Source: Icerya purchasi (Eukaryota; Arthropoda; Insecta; Hemiptera; Monophlebidae). From it: a stretch of 64,000 nt of DNA. The notes beneath the pieces were generated by a model, which saw only the letters and a list, made by a program, of their open reading frames with translations, made no database searches and was not told the DNA's origin. The stretch spans positions 251,706,440-251,770,439 of the forward strand of contig CM077116.1 of the NCBI GenBank assembly GCA_039619475.1, given 5' to 3'. Positions 1-12,837 of this stretch are shown piece after piece. The position numbers and the translations under genes were made by a program. Numbering within the stretch: the stretch's first letter is position 1; every line of letters starts with the position of its first letter.

Positions 1-3000
1 AGGGGCGCCCCCTTATGTTAATTTACTCATTTACGAAACGGAATTTTATCTTTGTATTAATTTAAAAAAGAATACCCGCGTAAAATCTACTTCAAACTAT
101 AGGATATTATGTCGAACCATGAGGTCGCTTTGCACATTATATGTTCTTTACTTTTAAGGTAATATTGGCCCAAATTGGTTCGAGTACGTATGCGAAAAAG
201 ATTAATTAGGAATTCATTCCGTTCATACGCATGCAGGAAAATCACAGTGACGAAGGTTTTTTTTTCTCTTAAGGACTATCGCCAGTTTTAATTCTCATTT
301 GTCGAAAAACGAACTGTTGTGGTAATATTTGCCCCGATCTGTGTTGTTAATTTCGTCCATGGTGCTAACTAATGAATGATTTTTTTAGGGTTCCATGCGC
401 GTATTCAAAAACATCAAATTTTAAACATAAATCACGTTTATTAAAGCACTCTTCAAATCAATGTATATAACTTTAGGGCAACCAATTAGGTAAAAAAAAA
501 AACGAAAAAAACCGACAAGAACATCTATTTGGAATATAAAAAATTACCTAAAAATTCACTTAAAAATACTTAACGCGCTCACTGGGATGGGTGGGGGGTA
601 ATTGTGAAATTCAAAATATACCAAAAAAAAATGAAAAAATGACCGATAAAAAATGAATCTTCCTGCGAGATGGAAAACAACAGAAAAAGTATGTAAGCAG
701 AAGTAGGGGGGATGGGGGGGGGGGGTCGAAACACCTCTAAAACATGAAAATTAAACAGTGCTTTAAAATATAGCCGATTTACAATTTCTTCTTATATTCG
801 CACTGTTGCTGCGTACGCTAAACATACCGCAATTCGGAAAAAAACTATTTTTTCCTCGGCCGAGCATGAATGAGAAGAAGCTGGCTCTGTTTCGGGTCGA
901 CGAAGTCATATTTCCTTTCCTTAACAAAAGTTTTTTAAAGTTACCGAAAAGTTCAAAAAATGAAACGTGGTCTTGCCTCCTTTTGCGACGGAAGTGTATT
1001 ATGGTTAAATTTCAAACCAGCTTATTACAAATTCGCGCATTTCCGAATATTTAAAACAAGCGAATTTCCAACTTTATTAATCTCTCGGGACGTTGGAAAC
1101 GCTACGAAATCCGGAAAAAAATACAACGCAACAATTTAGATAATTACACCGCAGATGGAAAAACATTTATTTCTGAAGTTTCATTTACCCGTTTTTTTAT
1201 AATAAAAAAAAAAAAAACAACTAACCCACACATACATATGTATATTCGAAGATTGAAGTTCCTTTCAAGATATCCTTTAATAGCAGAGATTTTCGATTAA
1301 TCCAGGCCGTTAACGTCATGTCGGAACATAAAGCACGCGCGGAAGCGTCCGATTTGTCAATTACTGGTTGTTTTTTTTTCTTTTCCAAAAAAACATTATA
1401 AGACAACGTTCGTGTTTTATCTTTCAATAGTACGATCGTTGTGATACATTATCGCGGAGAAATTATTTTTTTTAAAATAGATAGGCTGTTTCAAGGAAGA
1501 CGATGATAGTTTAAAATATGCGGGGAATATCGTAACCTTCTTTAACATTTGCACTGTCAAGAGGCTATGTAAACACACTAAGGAGGCAAGCATAAATTCA
1601 AAATGTATAGTTTTCTGGATTGTTCGATGTGCTGTTTGCCGTGACAAATTTTACTGCGGAACCACTGCGCAGGCAATGTAGATTTTTAGATTGACAACAC
1701 GATTCCTGGCTATTGTGTTACACTGTCAAGTTACCGAAAGTATCGAGCACAGCGTAGTGCACGACGCGGATTTGATTGACTCTACTCCCGAAGAATTATA
1801 CGGGGGGCGGTCTTTTTATTCGCTACTTTCCAAGGTTTTTCAGTGATTATTATTACTATTTCTACTTTGATATCTTGTTGTCTCGACGATGATAACCTTG
1901 TTGTTGTGATTTCGCTGTAATTCTCTCCGCGCGCTATCACCTTCTCTGATCTCTCGCATACTGCGCGCGCCACTACACTTTCCTTTCTCTAAACTTCTTA
2001 ATTTATCACACTGCTCTATTCGTCATTCCCTTTATTTGAAATTCGAGTACTCTACAATCGCCGTGTAATTCATTTAACTCTAGGAAAATTGACGAAGCTT
2101 TTAAGAAAATTTTTCTTCTCGAAGAAAACGCACTGAAGAGGACAGGAGGTTCTCCGTTTTGGCGCGTGATATATTTCGCCGTCGATTCGAAAAACCATTT
2201 GGACTTGTTTTTTTTTTTATTCGAAAAATAAATAATTTATCGGAGGAGGCGTAAACTAAAGCAGGGGGGGGGTTATTCTTTAATACTGTAAATTTTGTTC
2301 AGCCGAATTTTGCTGTAAGCGTTGTTTTATAGTGGTGATTATGATGTTGAGAATACTACTAGTGAAATTTGTTGGTAAAATTGCGAATGTAGTTCACTGA
2401 CCTTGAAATAGCTGCAGATCTATATCATAGTTGGCCGGCGAGAATCAAATTACGAAAGATGACGTCTGTTGAGAGCCCGCCTTCGTAGTATATACTGATT
2501 ATTTAACTGTACGATGACAATTTATATTCTCGGAAAAATGTATTACCTGTGCGGTTTACCGACAAGAATATTTCGAGGCTTTAAAGCGCAGGATTAATCA
2601 AAACTACGAATCGAATCATTAGTTGATAATGTATCGCTGCTACTCAAAATAGCCCGACGAAACATTAACCTATCTAAAGTTTCTTTCGGATTCTTGTACG
2701 ACCCCCCTCCCCTTCCATTTTTCAGAAGTTCACCGAATACTAAGTGAAAATTCTTCAGACTACCACCTAACCGGAAAAATCGGAAATTTTCTCGTACAGC
2801 CGGGAAAAAAGGTACAAATAGCCAAAAACGACGATATTTTTCCAATAAGAAAAAATCATTTGAAGCGAAAAATTAATGCATTTTTTAATGTACTTTACAC
2901 TCGAGAATAAAATTACGACGTTCTGTTTTAATCATATAAAATAAGGCTGCGGCGGTCTCAAATATGATCAATAGTAAGAAAAGAAAATTAATTCTTGTAA

Positions 3001-6000
3001 TCAGGAAATCGACGCGGGAGCATTTGGACCAGAAAAACCCCGAGACAAATCGGGAATTTAAAAATAATTATACTTAAGCGACCACCGGTTATTCTCGTTA
3101 TTTCGTTTAAATCTCTCGAAGGAGTCGAATCTGGAAACTTCAACGCGCGCTAATTTAAAATTCGCTTATGAAATTTATGCCTGATCCGCGTTCGTTGCTG
3201 AAATTTAAAAGAGGTTTTTAAAATGTTATTGCTACCCGCACGTTGCCAATTGACGGTATGACAATTGATATTTCGATATTCTAAGGAAAAGAGGTAAAAT
3301 TAAAAATTGCGCTCCAATGTTTAAAACTTGCAGTCGTGTCTTATAATAAACGATTTTTTTTTTTTTTATGATTAGATTCGTATTTCTAATTATTTTTTTG
3401 AAATATCGTACAGCGTACACTTACGAGACCGAAAACAAATTATAAAATTTTATTTTATCACCCGTAATCAACGTTGTTGGTGCGAAATAAATAAAATGTT
3501 TTTTCGTTGTTTTTCATTTTTTTTCTTCTTTTTTTCTTTTTTTTCTTCTTTGGCTCGATGTCAACAACCTTTTAGTCAACATGGTGAACTAGCAAGGTCA
3601 ACGTTCTTCAACGGTACATCAATATTGATAGTGGTTTTGTCCGTAAAATGAAAAGAAAAGAAAAATAGATATAGGCCTGGCGCGCTACGGAAGGGTTCAG
3701 AAACCTTCTGACGAGTAAATGATCTTCGCACCCCGTTGCAAAAATAACGAAATTGACGAAGCGTTTAAAGAAACCAGCAGCGAAAAAAGTTGACGTCGAA
3801 TATCTTCGAGAAAGGTAAATTGTTCTACGAAAAGAAAATGAGATTACGAAAAGCGCTAATCGCCATTTTTGAGAGCTGCAAACATTTCAAGGGATTTTGA
3901 TATTTTTAATTCTGAGCGGAATTCCGTTAATTAATGCGACGATAGATGTCTAATGTACAATTTATGTTTCGATGCGTTGTCACGTGTGTACGAAACATTG
4001 CGCGGTCCACGTAAATCGCACATATCGCGTTAGATTAAAAGCGAGCACTTTTTAACTGATTATGGGGAATAAGTATCACACGTTGTTTTTATCTACTAAT
4101 GGATTAATTGTGTTCGGCTCTAAATGTTTTTAACACGTTTTTCTTTTCCTTTTTTTGCGAATTAATAACGATATCTATAAAATACTACACTAGTGTTATT
4201 TGTTTAGTTTTTTTTTTTTTTTTTTTTTTGCTTTCGGCGAATAATATTTTGGAATCCCCCCCCCCCCCTTTTTTTTTTTGGAGATTTCACACGTAAATAA
4301 AACTTTTTCCGACTAGCTTCCGATTTTAAAAATCGATGTAATCGTCGCCATTTTAATCATCGATATGATTATAGAATTTCTAAAATACGAAACTCTAGCT
4401 GATACGAGATTTAAATCGATACATTAAATGTTTTTTTTTCTCGCGTTTGCATGTTTCTATTTTAAAACGGCGCCGATGAAATATTAACGGTTTCAATAAT
4501 CGTATTCAGCGTGTGTTTAGTTCGAAATATATGTACAACACCGGCGTAGCAACGTATAGTGTATATTTGATTCCTTTCTTCTTTCATCTAGTTCCTGAAT
4601 TAAGATTATTGGCGCGCTTATAATCATTTTTTTTCCCCGCCATTGCTGTCTAAATATCGAACCTGCGTTAATGGTAGTTACAGTCAGATAAACCCTGATG
4701 ATTTATGATTTCAAAGATCGAAATTCGGGAACTATAGTGGTTAGGCAAAGTGATGGCGAATGGAAAACAACTTAGCTTCGCGACATAAAGAAGAATCTGT
4801 ACTAATTGTGTAGACGAGATAACAAAAAAACAAACAAACAAACAAAACGATAAATCGTATTTTGCAGCTATAAGGATAGAACATAGTTGAGCACACTAAG
4901 AGGTGACTCACAGTTTTATACCTGCTACGGTCGAACCTCTTGGCTCGCAAGGGGGTATAGTGGTTGCGCTGCTCGGTTCGCACTGCCACGCCGGTTATAA
5001 TGACACTTGGAACGAATAGATGTAAAGCCCGTTGATGTCCTTATTACAGATTTATACAAATTATTGCAATAGAAAGTAATAGTGTAATTATAAGTGCCGG
5101 TAACGTAAAATTACTGATTAACCAGGTGTTATTGTGTACCATTAATAAATATTCCAGCAATATGTTCGGTTTATGTAAAAAAATGAAAATATCCTATTTC
5201 TAATTATAAATGACATTAATCACTTGGCGAACCGCTATTGCTGGGCGGCCTAAAGTTTTACTCATGCAACGTGGTTGTTGAATACTCTTAAGGCGATTAA
5301 AGCCGTGGTTTTATAAATTCAACGTTATACGTGTCCATCCAGTTTGCTCGAAATTTACAGCAGATAAATCGTTCTCGGCTATTAACTTCGAGCTGATAAG
5401 GAAATTATTTTACGATCGATCGCTGTTATCTCCCCGCCGCAAGTATTTAAAATCGTTCTTCTTTCTCAAATGACGCGCTATTTCACGAGTTTAGAAATGA
5501 TGTTTCGCTCTAGCCACGCATCATGACCTTCTCTAATGAATCCCCCCCCCCCCCTGATCAAGTATTTGTGCATGCTACTACTCGAGCAACATAATTTTCT
5601 GATTGGTGAATCGTTTCATTTAGGTATTTCAAAAATTTCACAGGGCCTCCTTCGGTAACACGTCTTAATTTCATTATCGAAAAACTGCTTTTCGCGTTTG
5701 CTTTTTAGAGAGACTACGTGTTCAGTTGGAAAGTGTTTAAACGCGTGAAATCAAACGATCTACTGGATGCTTTTTGTCTGTGCCTGAGAATTTTTTATTT
5801 TGTCGGGAATTTTCATTCGTTAGAGCTGCGCGGCGCCTGTCTGTTTACAAATTATTCCTATATGAATTTCTCGAGAATAATTTAAATAGAGGAGTTACTA
5901 CGCATTTATGCGAATTGAAATATACCGATTTTACCGGTCAGTTCGCTATAAACGAAGAACCAATCGCAAACTCGTAAAAACTACCATTATTTATAATTAA

Positions 6001-6957
6001 AATAAACCGTATTTCCTGCGGCGACTCGTTAATCCTCAAGTGTGCTCCGTTTTGAATTAAAGGAAGAAAAAAAGTGGTTACAGCGAGGAGCGACCATTGC
6101 TGCGACAAAGTGAATAACAATTTTCGGGCAATTTAATTTAATTGCTATTTTTTCAATCCCCGCCCCCCCACCCCCACCCACACACACACACACACCTCCG
6201 TACGTCGTGTGTATATAGGAACAAAATTTGTAATATCCGTCATGTTAAATCTTTAATGACATTCTTCTTCGCGCTTGGTTTGTAAGATCAGTTCGACTTG
6301 TTTCGCTTTTCTCTTTTTTTTTTCTTTTTTTTTTTTCAATAGCGTAAAATACATGTGCAATATGAGTTTCGAAATAGCGTCTATTGAGTTTTTTTAAAGT
6401 TTTTATTTTAAAATTAGCTGTCACCTACGGTTTATTAATTACCCGTTTAAACCGGTACCTAAAAATTAATAACGTTTTTTTGTTTTTTTGGTTTTGCTTA
6501 ATTTGAAATTTATAAATATTATAGTAAACAGTTAAATTGATACTATCAAAAATGGAGACGGTGGGTGCCGGATTTAAGTAAATCACTCATATTTAATAAC
6601 GAAAGATTTAATAAAAATATCAATCATGTTTACAATGAAAAAAAAAAAAAAAAGTGATTTCGCCGCATGGATTATCGGTAGTTTGTGTTAATAAATACGC
6701 TTGTCAAGAATCTTAAACTACCCTAATAATAAGTACGAATATAGAGAATATTAACGCTGTTTTTTTTATAGGACAGTAAAAAAAAAAAAAAAAAAAAAAA
6801 AACTAGTTCTCGAACGGAAGAGGTAGCCCCAGCTAGCGTTGTGGCAACACAGCATTTCGTTCAGGTAGCGCCTGCTTCGAATCTGCTGTTGCACATTGAA
6901 AATATTTAGAGGCAAATTGTTTTTGTGCCGAGTTCTATTGTTGACACGGTTTCAAAA
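1..6957. other. AT-rich upstream non-coding DNA
   Basis: No open frame here has recognisable protein similarity, and all are short with biased low-complexity composition. The stretch contains scattered homopolymer runs: a G-rich run near 706-726, G9 near 2263, poly-C followed by poly-T near 4256-4280, poly-C near 5541-5554, poly-A near 6778-6801, and many T8-T12 runs. I see no RNA gene and no clear transposon with both ends. It lies upstream of the tara first coding exon and may include unseen 5' UTR exons or enhancers. Confidence 0.55.
6165..6196. repeat. C-rich and (CA)n microsatellite
   Basis: A CCCCCCACCCCCACCC run passes directly into about eight CA units. It is simple-sequence DNA. Confidence 0.9.
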
Positions 6958-7299
6958 GCGGGGAATGGCGGAGAGGTATTTTGACTTCCTTTTTTTACCG
7001 ATAGTGCTTATTTCGCAGTGTTTTCGTCGCCATTAGTTTATATTGTATCGCAAACTACGAAATGGTGGCGTTGATGCTACACAGAATTTTGGGTGGAGGC
7101 CGAAGATCTCGGTTGCTGTGTTGATTTTGTAGCCCCGTCCGTTCCATGATCGAGTTGTTGCTGCGACGACGCTTATCGGAACGGTTTGTTGAGAAATTAA
7201 TCTTGTACATTTATCAGAAATTTAACAAAAGCTAGTTCTCCTATTATCTGAGGTCCAGGAAAGAGCATCTAAAATCTGTTTTTCTCTTTGCTTCTCTCC

Positions 7300-7300
<1 letters not shown>
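6820..7300 (+). promoter_or_regulatory. Possible promoter / 5' UTR region of tara
   Basis: This segment is clearly less AT-rich and richer in CpG than the preceding 6 kb, and it lies immediately upstream of the proposed first coding exon. No TATA box or initiator can be assigned with certainty. A TCAGTT initiator-like hexamer occurs further down at about 7537, roughly 70 bases before the start codon. Assignment as promoter or 5' UTR is inference from position and composition only. Confidence 0.3.

Positions 7301-7355
<55 letters not shown>
7301..7355. repeat. (TC)n microsatellite
   Basis: About 25 uninterrupted TC dinucleotides, in what may be the proximal promoter or 5' UTR of the SERTA gene. 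It encodes only a Leu-Ser run in one frame and is not a coding region. On the opposite strand it reads (GA)n, the kind of tract bound by GAGA-type factors in insects, but that role here is speculative. Confidence 0.95.
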
Positions 7356-7359
<4 letters not shown>

Positions 7360-7606
7360 TTCGCGGTATTAATACTTCATTTATCTTATCTAAAAATTCT
7401 AGCAGTGACAGATATCAACCCCCCGCTGCCGACCGATCGTTATTGCGTACAAAGAAAGGTTATTAAGATAGCGCCGATTCTTGTTTACAATTCTGAAACA
7501 GAAGAGACCACCGATCGTTTCTGTTCGGCCACTCGATCAGTTCGACTAATCTAATTTAAATGATCGTGTTCACATTTTTCGTGCGACCGATGCTGTTCAT
7601 CTGACG

Positions 7607-7709
7607 ATGCTCGTTATGGAAGCGGACGAATTCAGTTTTAGTGCTTTGCTGGAACAGTTCGAGGCCATCGAACCGTTTGATCTCGACAAAGAATTTGCTT
7701 CTTTATTCG
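7607..7709 (+). CDS. tara: Probable first coding exon of taranis-like SERTA protein
   Basis: This exon encodes 34 residues plus one base. The peptide is acidic and hydrophobic (MLVMEADEFSFSALLEQFEA followed by IEPFDLDKEFASLF). An in-frame TAA at 7547-7549 closes the frame upstream, so translation starts at ATG 7607 or at ATG 7616; the latter has the better context (G at -3 and at +4). The exon ends at a strong donor, TTCG|GTACGT, in phase 1. The large SERTA exon begins after a TTTCAG acceptor at 31,103 and needs exactly phase 1, so the join gives a Glu codon and an uninterrupted product of 602 residues ending at 32,808. Composition is less AT-rich than the flanks. I cannot confirm this N-terminus against known orthologs from memory, so exon membership rests on donor quality, phase, strand and gene order. 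Other first exons in the intron are possible. Confidence 0.62.
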
Positions 7710-8349
7710 GTACGTGCCTAACAGTATTTAAGTGTCATTACCTAGCTAATAGAATAATATTTATTACTACTTCTTCTCGATGCTATTGACTTTTTTTTTT
7801 CCGTTTTTTTTTTTTTTCGAGTCGCTTTGCCCATCGTCTCCGTTAATTTTCCTTTCGTGCAACAATTTCGGACTTTTTTTTAGCTCTAACGTGACATTTG
7901 GAATTACTTATCTCAAGGGGTTTGAAATATTTCTCTGAATATATGAGGAAGACGTGTTAGTCGTTCCATCTTTTCGGTAGGCGCCTTACAAGGCGAGTAT
8001 GCCAAAAAAAGAAAAATCATTGCTGTTCCCTAATTAATAAATTTTAATTGTTGATTTATTATTTACATTGCTAGAAATCGTACAAATTCTATAAAATGTT
8101 ACATTTTCTGTATATATATATATACATAAATGTTTAGAAAAAAGTCGAAAAAGTAAATGTATATATACAGGGTGTGCCGGATGCGCTGTGGAACTTGGGC
8201 TATTTATCGATCTGGTGGGGCTTCAAAAATAATTTCGAACATCTACATTACGAACTGGTATCCAGTATAATATCGCGAACTGCAAAATTAAAGGGGGCAT
8301 ACATTTTGATGTTGGAGCGATTTTATATTTAATTTTTAGATACGTTTTA

Positions 8350-8380
<31 letters not shown>

Positions 8381-9809
8381 TTTTATCCGTTTTTAAGTTT
8401 TTGTTGTTTTTTTTTTTTTTTTTCTCTTTATGATTTGTTAATTATGACAATGTAGAAATTCTCCATTTATCATCGGGTATTGGAAAATTGATGTAGAATT
8501 TTTTTTTTTTTTTTGTTTTCTATTGAAACGGGAAATAAATGTTGGTGAATATAGTAAGAGTACTCGGTGGGGGCATGTAAACCTCCATGTGTTCGGTTAT
8601 ACTCCATGCTGTTTTGAAAAATGAAACTTGACAAAATTTATTTCAGCGCGCCTGAAATGCCAAATTTGCCGGCATAGAAACACGTATATAGAAGCTTTAC
8701 TAGCGTAATAATAATTGATGTTATTAAAAAGAGAATATAAATTTTATCTTTTTCATACACACACATGTGTACATTAAATACATTATAAGGATTTTTCGTA
8801 TACCCTCATTTGTGGAATCGTTTTCTTTACTTAATCGGAAAAAGAAATATAAAAAAAAGGTGTTTACGATTTTTCGTGTTACATAAAACCGTGTAAATAA
8901 CATATATTCCTGTTATTTACACCGATTTATCAATAACCGTTGTTGGAGGAAAATATCAAAAATTAATTTAAATATTACAAATCGCCTCGTTGTTTTACAT
9001 GTTGTTGCATGATTATTATTACTGTTATTGAATAAGGATTTTATTTTTTCACTACCATCTTCTTTCATTTTTTAAACTATTAACAGAAATTTTTCATCTT
9101 TTTTTCGATTTCTTTTTCAAATGTCGCTGATAAGTTCGCGGCGATTCTATAAGTCGGTTAACGCGAATTCCAGAACAGTTTACGTTTTAATTTCTAGTTC
9201 ACCATCTTGTTCGTAGTTCATAATGAATTCGAAATGATTTTTTTACGTTGAATTAAATAACGTTAGTTTCAAGACATTTATTTCCTTTCGATTTATTCTT
9301 AGTTTAGTTTAGGTTTTTATTTTGGTTGAAACTAAACTGAATCATACCGTGTCAGAAACCTTTTGGTCGCTTCAGCGCGTTTTCGTTTGAGACTGTCGGA
9401 AATTGTAGCCGGCAAATTAAGTTCTATTCGACTTCTAGTTGGCGCTATCGGATAAATGTTTGGTATGTTTTGTAAAATAAGAGATTTTTTTTAAAAATGC
9501 CATTTATAGTATTTACAGTACGAAGAAGATAGCTAGAGTCTTCTTTTGGCGGTCCATCACAAAACGGTGTGTATAATGTGTCGTATTGAAATTTTTCGGC
9601 TCAGTTCTCGATGTTCAAAGCAATTAAAAGCAATTTCAGTTTATAGTAAAATCGTTTAGCGTAAACATTAATAAACCGCGTTGTTACAACTGCTACGCAC
9701 ATTCGAACAATTAATAGCACAAGTAAACGTAATAGAAAAAAACTGACGAAACAACGATCGCCTGTGTAGATCACAATGTTTTTTTTTTCGTTAAACACAT
9801 ACACTCGCG

Positions 9810-9810
<1 letters not shown>

Positions 9811-9878
<68 letters not shown>

Positions 9879-9882
9879 GTGT
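9811..9882. repeat. (TA)n / (GTAT)n / (ATATGT)n compound microsatellite
   Basis: A TA run of about 12 units passes into GTAT and GTATAT units. Simple-sequence DNA in the intron. Confidence 0.9.
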
Positions 9883-10379
9883 GTATAATATCCCGGGAAA
9901 GGACTGTTAGCCGCGTGGAAGTTGAAAAATATTTATTAAATAAGAATAAAATGTAACAATAAAAGAAGAGACGGCAGTTCTTTTTGAAATTAATAATAGA
10001 TTAATCAAGAAGATAACCGTCTTGAATTGCAGGAAATGTGCGCGTTAGCATTACTTTGTTGTATCACATCCTAAACAAACAGAACTGTTTGTAAACATGT
10101 AAATAATGCGGCGTGACTTGCGTATTTGAGAAAGATATCGCGAATGAGGCAAGGAATTATTGTATAATACGCGCCTGTGTGTGTGTACCTCCGCGGACCT
10201 CCTCGGAAGAAGGCCACCCTTCTCAGTGCGCGGAATTAATAAGATCGCCGTGACGTCGCCGATGTTAGTATCCAAACGGGATGCTGCTTATGACGCCATC
10301 GTATGGACCAACGTAATTTAAAAATCTGGGCATACTCGCAATCGCGTCATTGCAGCAAGGTGTAAATAGTTTCGATAGA

Positions 10380-11200
10380 AAAACTAAATGTCTTCAGTTG
10401 CGTTCAAATGTTGAATTCGGTTTCGGCTAGTTTTTCATCGAGGATTCGAACGAAAGACAGAGCGGAAGAAGGTTCGCGCCAGCTGGTGTGTTTTCCGAAA
10501 TCGGATTATAATTTAAAAGCAGCCTGACGGAGTTTTCCATTTGCACAAGTGGTCAGAGAGAGTGCGAGCAGCAGCCCTCTCCGGCTACGTAGTAGTAATG
10601 TTCCTATCGCTTTCGTCACAGTCGTGTGCGCCTCCACCGCTCAGTTGAATCCGCGACATAGTGTGCTACTTTCGATCCTTTCTCGTTTCACGCTATTTTG
10701 GGGCTCACTGTACGACGCCGACATTCGGGGGACTACTGTGTTTTATCGTTGTGTGAAGAAGCGCCTGTTTTTAAAATAGGATATGCTGAAATATATCGGG
10801 ATAAGTTCGGAGGGTCGGCGAGATGTGATGACGGGTTCGTCTTAAGTGTGACGCGTGATATTGTCGATAACAACTATTGCCATCGGGGCGGGCTCGCCAA
10901 TGAGGCGGCTTCACGATCTTTATTTCGGAGTTTCGGTTTTCGGTTGTAGTCTCTTTCATTTCCTCTCGCCTCCGTCGCTCTGTCGCTCTTCTGAGTCTTC
11001 CCGCATGCAGTTTGCATCTGTGGAGCAGCAGCATCGCTGGAACCCATTGCATGGCGTACATAATGCGATTATATAGCCGGGCACGAAATTAAAATAGCCC
11101 CGACCGTAGAGCGGTGTGCTCGATGTCTGATCGGGGCGCGTAAGTTTAATCGGCAACAAAGGGTACGACATAATAGTTGACTGGGTTGACCCTAATGACA
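10380..11200. promoter_or_regulatory. CpG-rich island, possible alternative promoter
   Basis: Composition changes sharply: GC-rich, many CpG dinucleotides and few homopolymer runs, compared with the AT-rich intron around it. Short overlapping open frames on both strands look like a by-product of GC content and match no family I know. A TATA-like ATTATAATTTAAAAG occurs near 10,505-10,519 and initiator-like TCAG near 10,553, but their spacing (about 46 bases) is longer than usual. In Drosophila, tara has alternative first exons, so an internal promoter is reasonable, but no donor could be picked with confidence. Confidence 0.3.
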
Positions 11201-11866
11201 ACCTAGTTATGTTAGTAATGATGTAATAATAATTGCGTATAAAAAAGCCAAGCTTCGATTTTTAATTTATTTATCTTTGTTTTTTCTAATATATGTATAT
11301 GTATAACACATATGCTGGTAATTGCCGTGGTATTTTTGTAAATTAAGATCTATAAAATAATCGCAAAACTTTGTTTTTTATCCTTCTCGTGTATTTCAAA
11401 AAGCCTTCTGAGTGCACTAATTAGCGTTGATTTCAAAGTGCATTACTTCCGTATATATGTAAGTAGGATTTAATTTTTTTTTTTCTGAAATGGAGAAAAA
11501 TTCATGCTTTTTCCGGAGCTTCGAATAAAAATTCTTTCGTCTTTTTGAATTTTTTAAAAATAAAGATTTGTTTTTTCGACCCTCTCCAAAGTGGCGTTTT
11601 TTTGGCCTTTCCCGGTTTCCGCTATTATTTTGAAAAAAAAAAAAATGAAAATTTCGTTGTGAAGTTTGAATGCTATTTTTTCTTTTTCCTTTTTTTCGAC
11701 TGATTTTTAAAAAGAAACTTCGCACGAACAGGCTTAAATCCGCGTGCCCAAATACAATTTACCTACAATTCTTGACATTATTATTTAGCGTCTTTTTCGA
11801 AATCGAAACCAGGTTTATTATCAACTTATTTATGTTCATGTACACACATACATATATATATATATA

Positions 11867-12144
11867 AACTCGGCCATTTTGGCCTCGCAAGGGGCTGTCT
11901 TGCTTTTATTTATGTATCTTTCTCTTCTATACTTTGTATAAAATGATCAAAATTTACAGCGTAATTCTTACTAGCATCAACGCAAAAAGAAAAACAAAAC
12001 ATAATCACAAAAATTCTATCCTAACATTTAACTTTCATTACATAAAATTAAGATATTGTTTCATTACATTTTTCGTTAAATATTTCGGTACATAAAATTG
12101 TGACATTTTTTGGGGGGTAGCCTAAGAATTACTTTGTAATTAAT
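11867..12144 (+). repeat. Dispersed repeat 'AACTCGGCC' family, copy 1
   Basis: The copy begins directly after a (TA)n tract with AACTCGGCCATTTTGGCCTC and runs for about 280 bases. The same left end, also directly after a (TA)n tract, recurs at 38,742, and an inverted partial copy lies at 44,793-44,839. Copies 1 and 2 align through TTCTCTTCTATACTTTGTAT, the CCTAACATTTAACTTTCATT segment and the GCCTAAGAATTAC-type right end. It has no coding capacity. The microsatellite at one end suggests insertion into, or creation of, TA repeats. Class is uncertain (non-autonomous element). Confidence 0.75.
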
Positions 12145-12167
12145 ATGTATATATGTATATTATATAA

Positions 12168-12441
12168 CAAGGGTGTCGCCAGCCGATGGGCCAAGGGGGG
12201 GCAAGATGATAGAAAATGGATATGAGTTATAGAAAAAATAAAATTTATAAGTTGTAAAGGCTTAATATTTTATTAAACAAGAATAAAATCTTAATTAAAA
12301 CATAATTTTCGTGGGTTTCTGGCAAATTATTCATAATTACGCGCTTATGAATGTTCATTATGGCCAGTTGATTAAAAAATTTCAATGCTCCGGGGGGCGG
12401 CGGCTCCCTCCCTCTTTGCCCCCCCGCTGGCGACGCCCATG
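12168..12441. mobile_element. hAT-type MITE with 8-bp target duplication
   Basis: A 274-bp AT-rich element is bounded by the identical octamer TTATATAA on both sides (12,160-12,167 and 12,442-12,449). The ends are inverted repeats: the left reads CAAGGGTGTCGCCAGC and the complement of the right reads CATGGGCGTCGCCAGC. An 8-bp duplication with CA-starting, G-rich terminal inverted repeats is the signature of hAT superfamily DNA transposons. There is no transposase frame, so it is a non-autonomous miniature element. It sits about 24 bases from the end of dispersed-repeat copy 1. Confidence 0.85.
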
Positions 12442-12449
12442 TTATATAA

Positions 12450-12805
12450 CAAGAAAACTTCTTTAAGACCATATTTATTTACCTATTTATTTAATATTAA
12501 TATTCACGCCGGAACTTTGCAGCTTGTGTTACATGGATACTTCGGGCAAATAGATCAACCAAAGCCTACTTTTGGCGGAGTTCTGTATCAAAATACTACT
12601 CTCGATTTAAAAAGTCGAGAAATTCTCTTTGCATTTATTAATTTATTATTCGCATATTTTTGTTATTTTTTTAAACTAATTTTCTTTTGGTTCTTAGTAA
12701 TTATTTTCACGATTCGTTGTAATAGTTGTGGCTTTTTAATTTGTCGTTTATTCACTTTGGTTGATGTAAAATGATTTTCCTAAATTATTATATAAGGTAT
12801 ATTTT

Positions 12806-12837
<32 letters not shown>

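Larger units (their letters stand above)
7710..11866 (+). other. tara intron 1, proximal part
   Basis: Non-coding, AT-rich DNA downstream of the proposed donor. It contains a (TA)n tract near 8110-8125, a 12-bp-arm hairpin at about 8893-8925 (GTGTAAATAACA and its complement), a compound microsatellite at 9811-9882, and a CpG-rich block at 10,380-11,200 annotated separately. No coding exon is recognisable. Confidence 0.5.

Noticed and set aside
4920..4990. tRNA-like string (GGTATAGTGGTTGCGCTGC and CGGTTCGCACTGCC)
   Set aside because: The A-box-like part is reasonable, but the B box lacks the GGTTCGANNCC pattern and spacing is too short for a tRNA; at most a very decayed SINE head.
5735..5770. 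Short similarity between GAAATCAAACGATC here and near 27,015
   Set aside because: Only about 28 bases match imperfectly and no larger repeat surrounds either site; likely chance or too decayed to interpret.
8165..8300. CAGGGTGTGCCGGATG, resembling a transposon end
   Set aside because: Only one end seen; no inverted partner or target duplication found.
12385..12774. 129-codon plus-strand frame
   Set aside because: It begins inside the hAT MITE and runs into AT-rich intron; not a gene.
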